Numbered from the stretch's first letter, positions 53,770 through 63,885 are shown. The stretch is 64,000 bases of DNA from Roseovarius sp. (GCF_030373445.1 NZ_JAUCYU010000004.1:307477-371476); one strand, 5' to 3'. The notes: generated by a model from the letters alone, not told the origin. Numbers and translations: made by a program.

Positions 53770-54597
53770 ATGTACCAGGAAAATGCAGGGCGCTTGCCCT
53801 CGGGTGTCGATCAATGCCGGTATGACGGGTCGCGGCTGCTCTTTCGCGGGCCGCGCCGCACGCTCGAGGGCGATTTCGTCGCCTGTCTCGGCGGCACGGA
53901 AACCTTCGGCAAGTTCATTTCACAACCCTATCCCGACCTCCTGGAGGGGATAACGGGAACGGCTTGCGTGAATTTCGGCTGGCCCAATGCCGGGGTCGAC
54001 GTCTTCGCCAAGGATGGCGCGCTGCTCGATTGTGCGGGGCGGGCGCGGCTCTGCGTGCTGCAGGTGCCCGGCGCGATCAACATGTCGAACATGTACTACC
54101 GCGTGCATCCTAGGCGGAACGACCGCTTCCTTCAGGCCACCGACGCGATGAGAGAGTTGTTCCCCGAGGTCGACTTTACCGAGTTCAGCTTCACCCGGCA
54201 CATGATGCGCCGCCTGCACGCGCTTTCCGGCCAGCGGTTCGGCTATGTCCGGCGCGAGCTGGAAACCCTTTGGGTGATGGGGATGAAGGACATCCTCCAG
54301 CGCATCGAGGCTCCCGTCGCGCTGCTCTGGCTCTCGGCACGCGCCCCCGAATCCGCCGCAGGGGCGGGGCTCTGGGACGACCCGGCGCTCGTCACCCGCG
54401 ACATGCTCGAGGCGCTGCGCGAGCACGCCCATGCCATCATCGAGCCGGGCCTGAGCGCCGCCGACAGGGGGATCGACCCGGCGCCACGGCAATCGCCGCA
54501 GGTCCGCCGCGTCGCCCAGGAAATGCTGAGCTCCCGCGCCCACGAACGCGCCGCCGAGGCGCTGCGCCCGGTGCTTGCCGGCATTCTCGAGAATTGA
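53770..54597 (+). CDS. DUF6473 family protein
   Basis: A 275-residue protein that I recognise as the DUF6473 type: 'CRYDGSRLLFRGPRRTLEGDFVACLGGTETFGKFISQPYPDLLE' near the N-terminus, then 'VNFGWPNAGVDVF' and 'LQVPGAINMSNMYYRVHPRRNDRFLQAT'. It looks soluble; the GG-TETFG-KF motif recalls SGNH/sulfotransferase-like folds, but no function is established. ATG at 53770 fits the family; a GTG 4 codons earlier is in frame. Convergent with etfA. Confidence 0.7.
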   Translation: MYQENAGRLPSGVDQCRYDGSRLLFRGPRRTLEGDFVACLGGTETFGKFISQPYPDLLEGITGTACVNFGWPNAGVDVFAKDGALLDCAGRARLCVLQVPGAINMSNMYYRVHPRRNDRFLQATDAMRELFPEVDFTEFSFTRHMMRRLHALSGQRFGYVRRELETLWVMGMKDILQRIEAPVALLWLSARAPESAAGAGLWDDPALVTRDMLEALREHAHAIIEPGLSAADRGIDPAPRQSPQVRRVAQEMLSSRAHERAAEALRPVLAGILEN

Positions 54598-54601
54598 ACG
54601 C

Positions 54602-54632
54602 AAAAAGGCCCGCCAAGCTGGCGGGCCCTTTC
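54602..54632. terminator. Bidirectional terminator between the DUF6473 gene and etfA
   Basis: GGCCCGCCA (54607-54615) pairs with TGGCGGGCC (54619-54627), bordered by AAAAA on the left and CTTTC on the right. On the minus strand the stem is followed by TTTTTG, a good terminator for etfA. Confidence 0.85.
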
Positions 54633-54670
54633 GATTTCCAAGGGGTGCGCTTTCGGCGCGCCGACCGGCA

Positions 54671-55597
54671 TTACAGCTTCTCGGTCAGCTCCGGCACGAC
54701 GGTGAACAGGTCGCCCACGAGGCCGTAATCGGCCACCTGGAAGATCGGCGCCTCCTCGTCCTTGTTGATCGCCACAATGATCTTGGAGTCCTTCATGCCC
54801 GCGAGGTGCTGAATGGCTCCCGAGATGCCGACTGCGACGTAGAGGTCCGGCGCCACGACCTTGCCGGTCTGACCGACCTGCCAGTCGTTGGGTGCAAACC
54901 CCGAGTCGACAGCGGCGCGCGACGCGCCAACGGCGGCGCCCAGCTTGTCGGCCAGCTTCTCGATGATCGCGAAGTCTTCCTTCGAGCCCACGCCGCGGCC
55001 GCCCGAGACGACGATGCCCGCGCTGGTCAGCTCCGGACGGTCGCTCTCGGCCACCTTGTCCTCGACCCACTCGGAAAGCCCGGGGTTCTCGGCCGCCGAA
55101 GTGGTCTCGACCGGTGCCGCCGCCTGCTCGCCCGCCGCGTCGAAATTCGCGGTCCGGATCGAGACGACCTTCTTGGCGTCTTTCGATTTCACCGTCTGGA
55201 TCGCGTTGCCCGCGTAGATCGGCCGTTCGAACGTGTCGGCATCGACAACGCCCGCCACGTCCGAGATCACCATCACGTCCAGCAGTGCGGCCACGCGGGG
55301 CAGCACGTTCTTGGCGTCGGTGGTGGCAGGGGCCACGATGTGGTCGTAATCACCTGCCAGCGACACGATCAGAGCGGCGGTCGATTCCGCCAGCCGGTGC
55401 CCCAGCGAGGCATCCTCGGCCACCAGAACCTTGGAAACGCCATCGATCTTGGCGGCCGCCTCGCCCGCGGCGGCGGCAGAGCCCCCGGCACACAGCGCGG
55501 TCACGTCGCCCAGGTTGGCACAGGCGGCCACGGCTTTCGCCGTGGCGTCCAGCGCCAGTTCACCGTCATTGACTTCGGCAAGAAGAAGAACAGCCAT
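54671..55597 (-). CDS. etfA: Electron transfer flavoprotein alpha subunit
   Basis: A 308-residue subunit of ETF that binds FAD and takes electrons from acyl-CoA dehydrogenases such as Mcd. The C-terminal FAD signature is 'LYVAVGISGAIQHLAGMKDSKIIVAINKDEEAPIFQVADYGLVGDLF'. The ATG at 55597 overlaps the etfB stop (TGATG); a GTG one codon earlier is also possible. Confidence 0.96.
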   Translation of the reverse strand: MAVLLLAEVNDGELALDATAKAVAACANLGDVTALCAGGSAAAAGEAAAKIDGVSKVLVAEDASLGHRLAESTAALIVSLAGDYDHIVAPATTDAKNVLPRVAALLDVMVISDVAGVVDADTFERPIYAGNAIQTVKSKDAKKVVSIRTANFDAAGEQAAAPVETTSAAENPGLSEWVEDKVAESDRPELTSAGIVVSGGRGVGSKEDFAIIEKLADKLGAAVGASRAAVDSGFAPNDWQVGQTGKVVAPDLYVAVGISGAIQHLAGMKDSKIIVAINKDEEAPIFQVADYGLVGDLFTVVPELTEKL

Positions 55598-56355
55598 CAC
55601 ACGACCCCCTTTTCTTTGAGTTTGGCCACCAGCGTATCCACGTCCGGCACGATCTCACCGGCCTGGCGCGCTTCCGGCTCGTCGGTCTTGACGACCTCGA
55701 GGCGCGGGGAGACGTCGACGCCGTAATCCTCGGCGGTCTTCTCGTCGAGCGGTTTCTTCTTCGCCTTCATGATGTTCGGCAGCGACGCATAGCGCGGCTC
55801 GTTGAGGCGCAGGTCGACCGTCACGATGGTCGGCATCTTCACCTTGATGGTCTGCAGGCCGCCGTCCACCTCGCGGGTGATCTTGGCATGGTCGCCCTCG
55901 ATGTCGAGCTCCGAGGCAAAGGTGCCCTGGCTCCAGCCCAGCAGCGCCGACAGCATTTGGCCCGTGGCGTTCATGTCGTTGTCGATCGCCTGTTTCCCGG
56001 CGATCACCAGGCCCGGCTGCTCTTCCTCGACCACTTTCGCAAGGATCTTGGCCACTGCCAGCGGCTCGATATCGGTGTGCACGTCATCCGCGGCCACCAC
56101 GAGAATCGCCCGGTCCGCGCCCATCGCCAGCGCCGTACGCAGCGTCTCCTGCGCCTGCTTCACGCCGATCGAAACGGCCACGACCTCTTCGGCCTTGCCC
56201 GCTTCCTTCAGACGGATCGCCTCTTCCACCGCAATCTCGTCGAACGGGTTCATCGACATCTTGACGTTGGCGAGATCGACACCCGATCCGTCCGCTTTCA
56301 CGCGGACCTTCACGTTGTAGTCGATCACGCGCTTGACAGGTACCAGCACCTTCAT
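55597..56355 (-). CDS. etfB: Electron transfer flavoprotein beta subunit
   Basis: A 252-residue AMP-binding subunit of ETF. The start is [17 protein letters not shown] and the signature region 'VRLKEAG...[28 protein letters not shown]' fits the family. AAGGAGAAG lies upstream of the ATG at 56355. The 214 bases beyond it (56356-56569) hold no gene I can see. Confidence 0.96.
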   Translation of the reverse strand: MKVLVPVKRVIDYNVKVRVKADGSGVDLANVKMSMNPFDEIAVEEAIRLKEAGKAEEVVAVSIGVKQAQETLRTALAMGADRAILVVAADDVHTDIEPLAVAKILAKVVEEEQPGLVIAGKQAIDNDMNATGQMLSALLGWSQGTFASELDIEGDHAKITREVDGGLQTIKVKMPTIVTVDLRLNEPRYASLPNIMKAKKKPLDEKTAEDYGVDVSPRLEVVKTDEPEARQAGEIVPDVDTLVAKLKEKGVV

Positions 56356-56569
56356 CGCGTTCTTCTCCTTAAAGTGGTTGAAGAGCCGCAAAGCGGCCCC
56401 TCATCAATCGGTCTCCCGCGCGTTGATATAGGTTTGTGATGGCGGGAAACAGGGGAAAATCGTCACGTTTGCGGCCACAGACGTCGCGTTTTCGCAGTTT
56501 CCCGCTGAAATCGGGCAGGACGCATTTGAAACTCGGCGAGAGGGCACACGAAAGATTCTTGCTCTTTGC

Positions 56570-57142
56570 CTAGCGGTTCTTGCCCGGCACCCACAGGATG
56601 TCGGCCTTGCCCCCGTCATTGGCGATTCGCGCCGCCACGAAGAACCAGTCGCTCAGCCGGTTGAGATACTTTACCGCCGCCGGGTTCACCTCTTCCTCCA
56701 CCGCCAGCTCGGTCGCATGCCGCTCGGCCCGGCGCGACACGGTCCGGCACAGGTGCAGATACGCCGCCAGCTCAGACCCGCCGGGCAGGATGAAACTGCG
56801 CAGCGGTTCCAGCTCGCCATTCATGGCGTCGATCTCGGTCTCCAGCCGCGCCACTTGGGTGTCGGACACGCGCAAAGGCGTGTATTCCGCCTCCTTGTCC
56901 TTCTCCATGTCCGGGCGGCACAGGTCGGCGCCAAGGTCGAACAGGTCGTTCTGGATCCGCGCCAGCGCCTCGTCGCTTTCGCCGCTGGCCTTCATCCGCG
57001 CCAGCCCCACCGTGGCGTTCACCTCGTCCACCGTGCCGTAGGCCATCACCCGCATCGAGTGCTTGGCCACCCGCACGCCGTTGCCCAGCGCGGTATCCCC
57101 GGCATCGCCGGTCCTCGTGTAGATCTTGTTCAGAACGACCAT
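56570..57142 (-). CDS. cobO: Cob(I)alamin adenosyltransferase (PduO type)
   Basis: A 190-residue enzyme that transfers the adenosyl group of ATP to cob(I)alamin, making adenosylcobalamin. The N-terminal ATP-binding motif is 'IYTRTGDAGDTALGNG', and 'SRRAERHATEL' with 'VKYLNRLSDWFFVAARI' completes the PduO pattern. This is the PduO fold, not CobA/CobO; the symbol reflects function. Adenosylcobalamin is needed by ethylmalonyl-CoA and methylmalonyl-CoA mutases, giving a link to mcd and etfBA. Confidence 0.92.
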   Translation of the reverse strand: MVVLNKIYTRTGDAGDTALGNGVRVAKHSMRVMAYGTVDEVNATVGLARMKASGESDEALARIQNDLFDLGADLCRPDMEKDKEAEYTPLRVSDTQVARLETEIDAMNGELEPLRSFILPGGSELAAYLHLCRTVSRRAERHATELAVEEEVNPAAVKYLNRLSDWFFVAARIANDGGKADILWVPGKNR

Positions 57143-57143
57143 G

Positions 57144-57353
57144 TCACTGCCCTCCTTGGCGTCGGATAAAGACGAAAAGCAGGATCAGAACCACTGCCAC
57201 CGCCTGGGCGATGATCCGCCAGCGCATAAGCTTGTTCGCCCGCTTGGAGTTCTCGAGCCCCTCCTTTCCGAACGTGCTGATCCCGAAAAGAAGGATGGCG
57301 GCGACGACGCCACAGGCCAGCGCCACCAGTATGAAAAGCGGGTCGTCGAGCAT
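57144..57353 (-). CDS. HIG1-domain small membrane protein
   Basis: A 69-residue protein with two membrane helices (residues 5-27 and 45-64) and the HIG1 motif 'SKRANKLMRWRIIAQAVAV'. HIG1 proteins in alphaproteobacteria and mitochondria often accompany respiratory oxidases. It is immediately upstream of the adenosyltransferase gene (1 base between stop and start), so the two are likely translated from one transcript. Confidence 0.88.
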   Translation of the reverse strand: MLDDPLFILVALACGVVAAILLFGISTFGKEGLENSKRANKLMRWRIIAQAVAVVLILLFVFIRRQGGQ

Positions 57354-57437
57354 GGGGTCGGCCTCCGTTGCGGTCCTGCCCGCCCATGTAGAGCGGATGC
57401 GCCGTCAGGCGAAAGGGAAAAACCGTCGCGGGGGGCC

Positions 57438-58265
57438 TCACCCCTTCGAGATCAGCCAATCCAGCGCCCGCGTCGGCAGCACCCGCTTCAGCGCCCCCAT
57501 CAGGTAGGTGGGCGTGGTCACGTAATAGCGCGGCCTTGGCCGGGGCGATTCCAGCGCACGTACCAATTTCTTGGTCACCGCCGAGGCCGGCAGCTCGAAC
57601 GTATCGCGCCCCCGGTCCTCGTAAAGCCGGTGCAGAAGCCCCTCGTACTGCTCCCGCCGGGCCGAACCCTTCCAGTCGATCCAGCGCTCGAAATGCGGGA
57701 TGGAATTCACCCTTATCTTCGAGGTCACCGGCCCCGGCTCGATCAGGATGACGTGAATGCCCGTACCCCGCATCTCGATCCGAAGCGTGTCGGTCAACCC
57801 TTCCAGCGCCCATTTCGAGCTCACGTAGGCCCCGCGCCACTGCGCCACGACGAAGCCGAGGATCGAGGAGTTCTGCACGATCCGCCCGTGCCCCTGCCGG
57901 CGCATCACCGGGATCACCTGCCGGGTCAGCTCGTGCCAACCGAAGAAATTCGCCTCGAACACCTCCCGCAGCCCGTCTGTCGGCAAGTCCTCCACCGCGC
58001 CGGGGCAGGCGAAGGCGCCGTTGTTGAACACCGCGTCGAGCGTGCCGCCGGTGGCGTCGAGCACCTCTTTCAGCCCGGCGGTGATGGTCGCCCCGTCCTC
58101 GTAGTCGATCCGCGGGCTCTCGAAGCCCGCCTCGCGCATCCGGGCGCAATCTTCCTCTTTCCGGCAGGAGGCGAAGACCCGCCAGCCCCGCGCGCGCATC
58201 CCTTGCGCCGCATCCCACCCGATGCCCGAGGAACACCCGGTGATGAGAAGTGATCGGTCGGACAT
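57438..58265 (-). CDS. Short-chain dehydrogenase/reductase
   Basis: A 275-residue Rossmann enzyme with TGxxxGIG ('ITGCSSGIG'), NNG ('FNNGAF') and the catalytic Ser-Tyr-Lys set ('NSSILGF', 'YVSSK'). Substrate unknown; the 'NNGAF' variation and length fit classical SDRs acting on steroid- or retinol-like or other hydrophobic alcohols. ATG at 58265 (MSDRSLL) is preferred. It is the last gene of the pair with the SH3 protein upstream (19 bases). Confidence 0.87.
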   Translation of the reverse strand: MSDRSLLITGCSSGIGWDAAQGMRARGWRVFASCRKEEDCARMREAGFESPRIDYEDGATITAGLKEVLDATGGTLDAVFNNGAFACPGAVEDLPTDGLREVFEANFFGWHELTRQVIPVMRRQGHGRIVQNSSILGFVVAQWRGAYVSSKWALEGLTDTLRIEMRGTGIHVILIEPGPVTSKIRVNSIPHFERWIDWKGSARREQYEGLLHRLYEDRGRDTFELPASAVTKKLVRALESPRPRPRYYVTTPTYLMGALKRVLPTRALDWLISKG

Positions 58266-58284
58266 CAGCGCCGCGCGGCCCAAA

Positions 58285-58899
58285 TCATTCCGGCTCGGTC
58301 ACCAGCCACTCGGCCAGCCACCCGGTCTCGTAACTGTCCACGATCCGCACGTTGAGCCAGCCATGGCCGGGGTCTTCCAGCACGGCGACCTCGGTGCCCT
58401 TGGTCACCTGGGCGACCCGGTCGAAGGTCAGGCCGGGGCCCGAGCGCAAATCGACCATGCCTTCCTTGACCCAGCGCAGCTGCGACGGGTCGACACTCGG
58501 ATCGCCCAGCGCGGCGGACACGGCGGCGTCGATCGATTCCTGCGTCTCGAAATTCCGGTCGTCGATGTTCATCTGCAGAAGCTCCGCCTTCGGCCGGCTC
58601 GCCTCGGCCTCTATGACGCCCAGCCCGTCGCTGCGGGTGGCGGCCAGCGTGACGGAAAGTTCCTCGGTCTCGGCCTCGGTCTCTTCCATGCTGTCCATCA
58701 TCGCCTCGACCTGCGCCAGCGTCTGCAACTGCCTGTTCAGCTCAGCCTGCCGCGTGTCTTCTTCCGGCTCCGGCTCGGGCTTTTCGATCCTGGATTGCAC
58801 CTGGATGGAATTCTCGACCGGCGCGTAGTCGGACCCGCCGCTCAGCACGTAGAACGACCAGCCAAGGGCCACGAATGATACCAGCACGAAACGCCACAT
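58285..58899 (-). CDS. Membrane-anchored bacterial SH3 domain protein
   Basis: A 204-residue protein with an N-terminal membrane anchor (residues 3-20), a low-complexity acidic region with a coiled-coil-like stretch (about 40-85, Glu-rich), and a C-terminal SH3_3 domain ('LRWVKEGMVDLRSGPGLTFDRVAQVTKGTEVAVLEDPGHGWLNVRIVDSYETGWLAEWLV'). Such domains bind cell-wall or protein targets in the periplasm. The 136 bases between it and parC contain no gene. Confidence 0.85.
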   Translation of the reverse strand: MWRFVLVSFVALGWSFYVLSGGSDYAPVENSIQVQSRIEKPEPEPEEDTRQAELNRQLQTLAQVEAMMDSMEETEAETEELSVTLAATRSDGLGVIEAEASRPKAELLQMNIDDRNFETQESIDAAVSAALGDPSVDPSQLRWVKEGMVDLRSGPGLTFDRVAQVTKGTEVAVLEDPGHGWLNVRIVDSYETGWLAEWLVTEPE

Positions 58900-59035
58900 G
58901 GCGTACGATTCTCCCCAAGTGTTCAGGCAACGAACGCCAAACTACATGATTCGGTTGCATCCATCACAGGAAAAGGCGCGCAAGGGGCCCGCTTGACGCT
59001 TTACGACCGTTCCCGCCGAAGCTATCACAGCATCT

Positions 59036-61459
59036 ATGAGTGATTTGCTCGACGACCCCAATATAGACCCCGAAGCTGTGGCAGAACCGCTACGCCGTGC
59101 CATCGGCGAGCGCTACCTGACCTATGCGTTGTCGACGATCATGCACCGCGCGCTGCCCGATGCGCGCGACGGGCTGAAACCGGTGCACCGCCGCATCCTC
59201 TTCGCCATGCGCGAGCTCCGGCTCTCCTCCACCGGGGGCTTCCGCAAGTCGGCCAAGATCTCGGGCGACGTGATGGGCAACTACCACCCGCATGGCGACG
59301 CCGCGATCTACGACGCCATGGCGCGGCTGGCACAGGATTTCGCGGTGCGCTACCCGCTGGTCGACGGGCAGGGGAACTTCGGCAATATCGACGGCGACAA
59401 CCCCGCCGCCAGCCGCTACACCGAGGCCCGGATGACCGCCGTCGCCGAGGCGATGCTCGACGGGCTGAACGAGAACGCGGTCGACTTCCGCGACAATTAC
59501 GACGGCACCCTGCGCGAGCCCGTGGTGCTGCCCGCCTCCTTCCCGAACCTGCTGGCCAACGGCTCCTCGGGTATCGCGGTCGGCATGGCCACCAACATCC
59601 CGCCGCACAATATCGGCGAACTGGTCGATGCCTGCCTGCACATCATCGCGACGCCCGACTGCCGCGACGACACGCTCCTCAATTTCGTCAAGGGCCCCGA
59701 TTTCCCCACCGGCGGCGTCGTCGTCGAGCCGCACGAGAACATGGCGCTGGCCTATCGCACCGGCCGCGGCGCCTTCCGCCTGCGCTGCCTGTGGAACACC
59801 GAGGATCTCGGCCGCGGCCAATGGCAGATCGTCGTCACCGAGATCCCCTACCAGGTTCAGAAATCCAAGCTGATCGAGAAGCTGGCCGAGCTGATCCAGA
59901 CCAAGAAGGTTCCGATCCTCGCCGACGTGCGCGATGAAAGCGCCGACGACGTGCGCATCGTGCTCGAGCCCCGCTCGAAGAATGTCGAGCCCGACGTGCT
60001 GATGGGCATGCTCTACCGCAACTCCGACCTCGAGGTGCGGTTCTCGCTCAACATGAACGTGCTGATCGACGGGGTCACGCCCAAGGTCTGCTCGATGAAG
60101 GAGGTGCTGCGCGCCTTCCTCGACTTCCGGCGCGAGGTGCTGATCCGCCGCTCTCGGCACCGCCTGCAAAAGATCGACCACCGGCTCGAAGTGCTGCAGG
60201 GCCTGATCACGGCCTTCCTGAACCTCGACCGGGTGATCGAGATCATCCGCTACGACGACGATCCCAAGGCGGCGCTCATGTACGAGGACTGGAGCAAACT
60301 GCACCAGGCCTCGCTTACGCGCGCGATGGACGAAACCCAGTACCGCTCGCCTCTCGCCGGTGTCGATATCGCGTCGCTGACCCTGATCTCCGAGGCCGAC
60401 GCGGCGGCCACCGGAATCCTCGCCGAAACCGCCCCCGAACGCGAAATGCCGCAGATGTACGAGGGCCGCGAGAACGGCCTCTCGGACGTCCAGGCCGAGG
60501 CAATCCTCAACATGCGCCTCCGCAGCCTGCGCCGGCTCGAGGAAGAGGCGCTGGTCAAGGAACGCGACGACCTGATGGCCGAACGCTTCCAGATCGAGGA
60601 CCTGCTTGAAGACGAAACCGTGCAGTGGACCGCCATCGCCAGCCAGCTGAAAGAGGTCAAGAAGACCTTCGGCAAGGACTACGCGGGCGGCGCCCGCCGC
60701 ACCCGCATCGAGGAGGCCGGCGAGGTCGAGGAGGTGCCGCTCGAGGCCATGATCGACCGCGAGCCGATCACCGTGGTCTGCTCCAAGATGGGCTGGATCC
60801 GCGCCATGACCGGCCATATCGACCTCACCCGCGAGCTCAAGTTCAAGGATGGCGACGGCCCCCGCTTCATTTTCCACGCCGAAACCACCGACCGCCTGCT
60901 CGTCTTCGGCTCGAACGGCCGTTTCTACACGCTCAGCGCCGCCAACCTGCCCGGCGGGCGCGGCATGGGCGAACCGCTGCGCCTGATGGTCGACCTGCCC
61001 AACGAGGCCGAGATCATCTCGCTCTTCATCCACCGCCCCGGCGGCAAGCTGCTCGTGGCGTCCTCCGCGGGCGACGGCTTCCTCGTGGGCGAGGACGATG
61101 TCGTGGCCCAGACCCGCAGCGGCAAACAGGTGCTCAACGTGCGCGGCGATGTCCGCGCGCATGTCTGCAAGCCGGCCACCGGCGACCATGTCGCCTGTGT
61201 CGGCGAGAACCGCAAGGTGCTGGTCTTCCCGGCCGACGAGCTGCCCGAAATGGGCCGCGGCAAGGGCGTCCGCCTGCAACGCTACAAGGATGGCGGCCTC
61301 TCCGACGCCACGACTTTCAACCTCGCCGAAGGCCTCAGTTGGCGCGATCCGGCTGGCCGCACCCGCACCGAGACCGAGCTTGCCGAATGGCTCGGCAAAC
61401 GCGCCGGCGCCGGCCGCATGGCCCCCCGCGGCTTCCCCCGCGACAACACCTTCACCTGA
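59036..61459 (+). CDS. parC: DNA topoisomerase IV subunit A
   Basis: An 807-residue type IIA topoisomerase subunit that decatenates chromosomes with ParE. The catalytic Tyr is Tyr128 in '[11 protein letters not shown]', in the family's '[15 protein letters not shown]' region. The quinolone-determining region reads '[15 protein letters not shown]', so Ala89 and Asp93 replace the Ser80 and Glu84 of E. coli ParC. The C-terminal half includes the beta-pinwheel DNA-binding repeats. Length and the ParC-type C-terminus (rather than GyrA-box) favour ParC over GyrA. Confidence 0.92.
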   Translation: MSDLLDDPNIDPEAVAEPLRRAIGERYLTYALSTIMHRALPDARDGLKPVHRRILFAMRELRLSSTGGFRKSAKISGDVMGNYHPHGDAAIYDAMARLAQDFAVRYPLVDGQGNFGNIDGDNPAASRYTEARMTAVAEAMLDGLNENAVDFRDNYDGTLREPVVLPASFPNLLANGSSGIAVGMATNIPPHNIGELVDACLHIIATPDCRDDTLLNFVKGPDFPTGGVVVEPHENMALAYRTGRGAFRLRCLWNTEDLGRGQWQIVVTEIPYQVQKSKLIEKLAELIQTKKVPILADVRDESADDVRIVLEPRSKNVEPDVLMGMLYRNSDLEVRFSLNMNVLIDGVTPKVCSMKEVLRAFLDFRREVLIRRSRHRLQKIDHRLEVLQGLITAFLNLDRVIEIIRYDDDPKAALMYEDWSKLHQASLTRAMDETQYRSPLAGVDIASLTLISEADAAATGILAETAPEREMPQMYEGRENGLSDVQAEAILNMRLRSLRRLEEEALVKERDDLMAERFQIEDLLEDETVQWTAIASQLKEVKKTFGKDYAGGARRTRIEEAGEVEEVPLEAMIDREPITVVCSKMGWIRAMTGHIDLTRELKFKDGDGPRFIFHAETTDRLLVFGSNGRFYTLSAANLPGGRGMGEPLRLMVDLPNEAEIISLFIHRPGGKLLVASSAGDGFLVGEDDVVAQTRSGKQVLNVRGDVRAHVCKPATGDHVACVGENRKVLVFPADELPEMGRGKGVRLQRYKDGGLSDATTFNLAEGLSWRDPAGRTRTETELAEWLGKRAGAGRMAPRGFPRDNTFT

Positions 61460-61497
61460 GCCCAGCTCCCCCGCCTTCTCAGGCGGTGTCGCGACAG

Positions 61498-61611
61498 ATG
61501 CCTCCGGCGGGGATATTTGACGCCAGAAGAAGCCCCGCGCGCGTCTCTGCTTCTTTTGGTGTTTCTTCTGGCCGGAAATATCCCGGGGAGCTTGAGGGGC
61601 TGGCCCCTCAA
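61498..61611. repeat. Dispersed intergenic hairpin element, copies 4 and 5 (inverted pair)
   Basis: Copy 4 (about 61498-61532) is on the minus strand: its complement begins CTTCTTCTGGCGTCAAATAT. Copy 5 (about 61563-61611) is on the plus strand: TTCTTCTGGCCGGAAATAT, CCCGGGGAG and the hairpin TTGAGGGGC-TG-GCCCCTCAA. They lie head to head between parC and the convergent P450 gene. Confidence 0.75.
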
Positions 61612-61644
61612 TCCCTCACCCTCCACCCGCGCAACGCCCGAACC

Positions 61645-63048
61645 CTAGGCCGCCTCGCGAGACGGGCTGCCCGGCCCGGCCAGCGGCGCGGCCTCCAGCC
61701 ACACCCCGCCCTCGGGCCTGAGCGTCAGGATCATCACCGGCTTCGGTTCCTTCCCCGCCACCGGCGTGAACCGGAACCGCGACAGCAGCGTACCAAGGAT
61801 GATCACCGCCTCCTGTATGGCAAAGGACGCCCCGATACAGATGCGCGGCCCGTCCCCGAAGGGCAGGTAGCCATAGCGCGGCACCGCCTTGCGGTCGCTG
61901 AACCGCTCGGGCCGGAAGGCGTCCGGCTCCTCCCACAGCATGTGATGCCGGTGCAGCGCGTAGATCGGGATCATCACCGTGTCCCCCGGCCGCACCTCCC
62001 GCCCGCACAGCTCATCCTTCGCCACGGCGGTGCGCGACACCATGCCCGCCGGCGGGTAGAGGCGCAGCGCCTCGTCCACGATCATCCGGATATAGGGCAG
62101 GTTGGCCACGTCCTCGCCCGTCACCGTCTGCCGCTCGCCCAGCACCTCGGCCAGTTCCGCCCGCGCCTTCTCCTGCACCCGCGGATCGAAGGCGCAGAGG
62201 TACAGCGCCCATGACAGTGTCAGCGCCGTCGTCTCGTGCCCCGCCACGATGAAGGTCAGCAGGTTGTCGCGCAGCTCGGCCGTGTTCATCTGCCGCTTGG
62301 TCTTCGGGTCCTCCCCCTCCAGCAGCAGGTCCAGCAGGTCCGGCACGCCATCGGGGCCCCGTTCGCGCCGCGCCTCGATTGCCTGGTCGGCGATCCGGTG
62401 CATGTCCCGTACCGGCCCCCGCGAATAGATCAGTCGCCCGGGCCGCGGCACCCAGTTCGGCGCCCCCAGCACGTCGAGCAGCGATATCTTCCCCGCTTCG
62501 GCGATATAGGCGTCGATCCCCTGGTGCACGCCCTCGGCATCGAACATTCCGTCGCCGGAAAAGGTCACGTCGGCGATCACGTCGAAGGTGGTGCGCACCA
62601 TGTCCTGCGCCACGTCCACCGCCCGGTTATGGGCCGCGCCGATCCGCTCGGCGCTGCGCTCCGCCGCAGCGCTCATCACCGGGGCGAGGTTCATCACGTT
62701 GCGATGCGAAAACACCGGCGCCGCCGTCCGCCGCTGCCAGCGCCAGTGCGCCCCTTCCGCGATGAACAGCGACTCGCCGATCGCCGGCTTCAGCAAGTTC
62801 TTCGTCACCAGTGATTTCGGATAGGTATCGAGGTTCTCCAGCAGCATTCGCTTGATGGCATCCGGGTCCATCACCATGTGCCATCGCTTGGCCGTGCGCC
62901 CCGACACCATCGGCTGCTTCGTGGCAATCTCGGGGATGATCGACAGGATGTTGCTGCGCGCCGCGTTCAGGCTGCCGAGGATACCCAGCGGCCGGGTGAC
63001 CAGCGGCACCTTCACGGGCGTGGTGGGGCGGGGGTCCTTGGGGCTCAT
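61645..63048 (-). CDS. Cytochrome P450
   Basis: A 467-residue P450. The I-helix oxygen-binding motif is 'AGHETT' (residues 269-274), the ExxR pair is Glu326/Arg329 ('DEALRLYPPAG'), and the haem Cys404 lies in 'FGDGPRICIGASFA'. Length and N-terminus, lacking a clear membrane helix, suggest a soluble bacterial enzyme related to the CYP4/CYP102-like fatty-acid hydroxylase group; the substrate is unknown. No ferredoxin or reductase lies next to it. GGAAAGG precedes the ATG at 63048. Confidence 0.9.
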   Translation of the reverse strand: MSPKDPRPTTPVKVPLVTRPLGILGSLNAARSNILSIIPEIATKQPMVSGRTAKRWHMVMDPDAIKRMLLENLDTYPKSLVTKNLLKPAIGESLFIAEGAHWRWQRRTAAPVFSHRNVMNLAPVMSAAAERSAERIGAAHNRAVDVAQDMVRTTFDVIADVTFSGDGMFDAEGVHQGIDAYIAEAGKISLLDVLGAPNWVPRPGRLIYSRGPVRDMHRIADQAIEARRERGPDGVPDLLDLLLEGEDPKTKRQMNTAELRDNLLTFIVAGHETTALTLSWALYLCAFDPRVQEKARAELAEVLGERQTVTGEDVANLPYIRMIVDEALRLYPPAGMVSRTAVAKDELCGREVRPGDTVMIPIYALHRHHMLWEEPDAFRPERFSDRKAVPRYGYLPFGDGPRICIGASFAIQEAVIILGTLLSRFRFTPVAGKEPKPVMILTLRPEGGVWLEAAPLAGPGSPSREAA

Positions 63049-63194
63049 GACATGGCTTCCTTTCCGCTGTTCCAGATATAGGCGCGGGGCAGGGGCGGGG
63101 CAAATTCGGGGCAAATGCCACCGCCCGTCAGCGTTGCGATGAATACGGGCCTGCGGTATCCAGTCAGGACGCATTTTACCGGAAAGGGCCGCGG

Positions 63195-63845
63195 ATGCCG
63201 CGTCTGATCGTGTTCTGTCTTGTCGCGCTGGCGCTCATCGCCTGCACCGATGCCGGCGATCTGGACGGCCCGCGCGTGGATCTCGGCGACTTCCACCTTG
63301 GCCACAACGTCGTGGTCGCGCCCAAGCTCTACAAGGGCCCGTTCTCGCGCGAGGCCAGCAAGGAGGAGTGGATCGCGGTGATGAGAACCGCGATCGACGA
63401 ACGCTTCGGCCGCTACGAGGGCACGCGCCTCTACCACCTCGGCATCAGCGTCGACGGCTACGTGCTGGCCCAGCCCGGCATTCCCGTGGTCGCGGCGCCC
63501 AAGTCCCTCCTGATCCTCAACGTCAACATCTGGGATGACGCGGCCGGCAAGAAGCTGACCGCCTCGCCCAAGCGCATCACCGTCGCGGAAAGCTTTTCCG
63601 CCGACACGGTCGTGGGCTCGGGCCTGACCCTGACCCGGGAAGAGCAGATGCAGAACCTCGCCCGCAACGCCGCCAAGCAGATCGAGACCTGGCTGCGGAA
63701 GGAAAAGCGGGCGAAAGGCTGGTTCGAAACCGCGCCGGCCAGCAAGCCCGAGACGGCTGCCGAACCGGCCGCCGCCCCCGCCAAAGAGGCGGCGCAAGTC
63801 GATGACGCCGCATCTTCCGCGCCCGCCCGCACCCCGGCGGAATGA
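63195..63845 (+). CDS. Lipoprotein of unknown function
   Basis: A 216-residue protein with a lipobox-type N-terminus (hydrophobic core ending 'ALALIACTD', lipid Cys at residue 17), then a folded domain ('YKGPFSREASKEEWIAVMRTAIDERFGRYEGTRLYHLGISVDGYVLAQPGIPVV') and a Pro/Ala/Glu-rich C-terminal tail (about 180-216). No family I can name. It is likely anchored in a membrane facing the periplasm. Confidence 0.75.
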   Translation: MPRLIVFCLVALALIACTDAGDLDGPRVDLGDFHLGHNVVVAPKLYKGPFSREASKEEWIAVMRTAIDERFGRYEGTRLYHLGISVDGYVLAQPGIPVVAAPKSLLILNVNIWDDAAGKKLTASPKRITVAESFSADTVVGSGLTLTREEQMQNLARNAAKQIETWLRKEKRAKGWFETAPASKPETAAEPAAAPAKEAAQVDDAASSAPARTPAE

Positions 63846-63857
63846 CGCAGGAAGCGC

Positions 63858-63885
63858 TTGATTTCCCCCGCGCAACCCAATAAAT
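63858..63885 (+). promoter_or_regulatory. Possible promoter of tuf
   Basis: TTGATT (63858-63863) and ATAAAT (63880-63885) are spaced 16 bases apart, about 60 bases upstream of the tuf start. It is a plausible sigma-70-type promoter, recognised by eye only. Confidence 0.35.

Noticed and set aside
57130..58236. 368-residue minus-strand frame overlapping the SDR gene
   Set aside because: Arg/Gly/Ala-rich off-frame translation typical of GC-rich DNA; the SDR and HIG1 genes occupy the same stretch with clear motifs.
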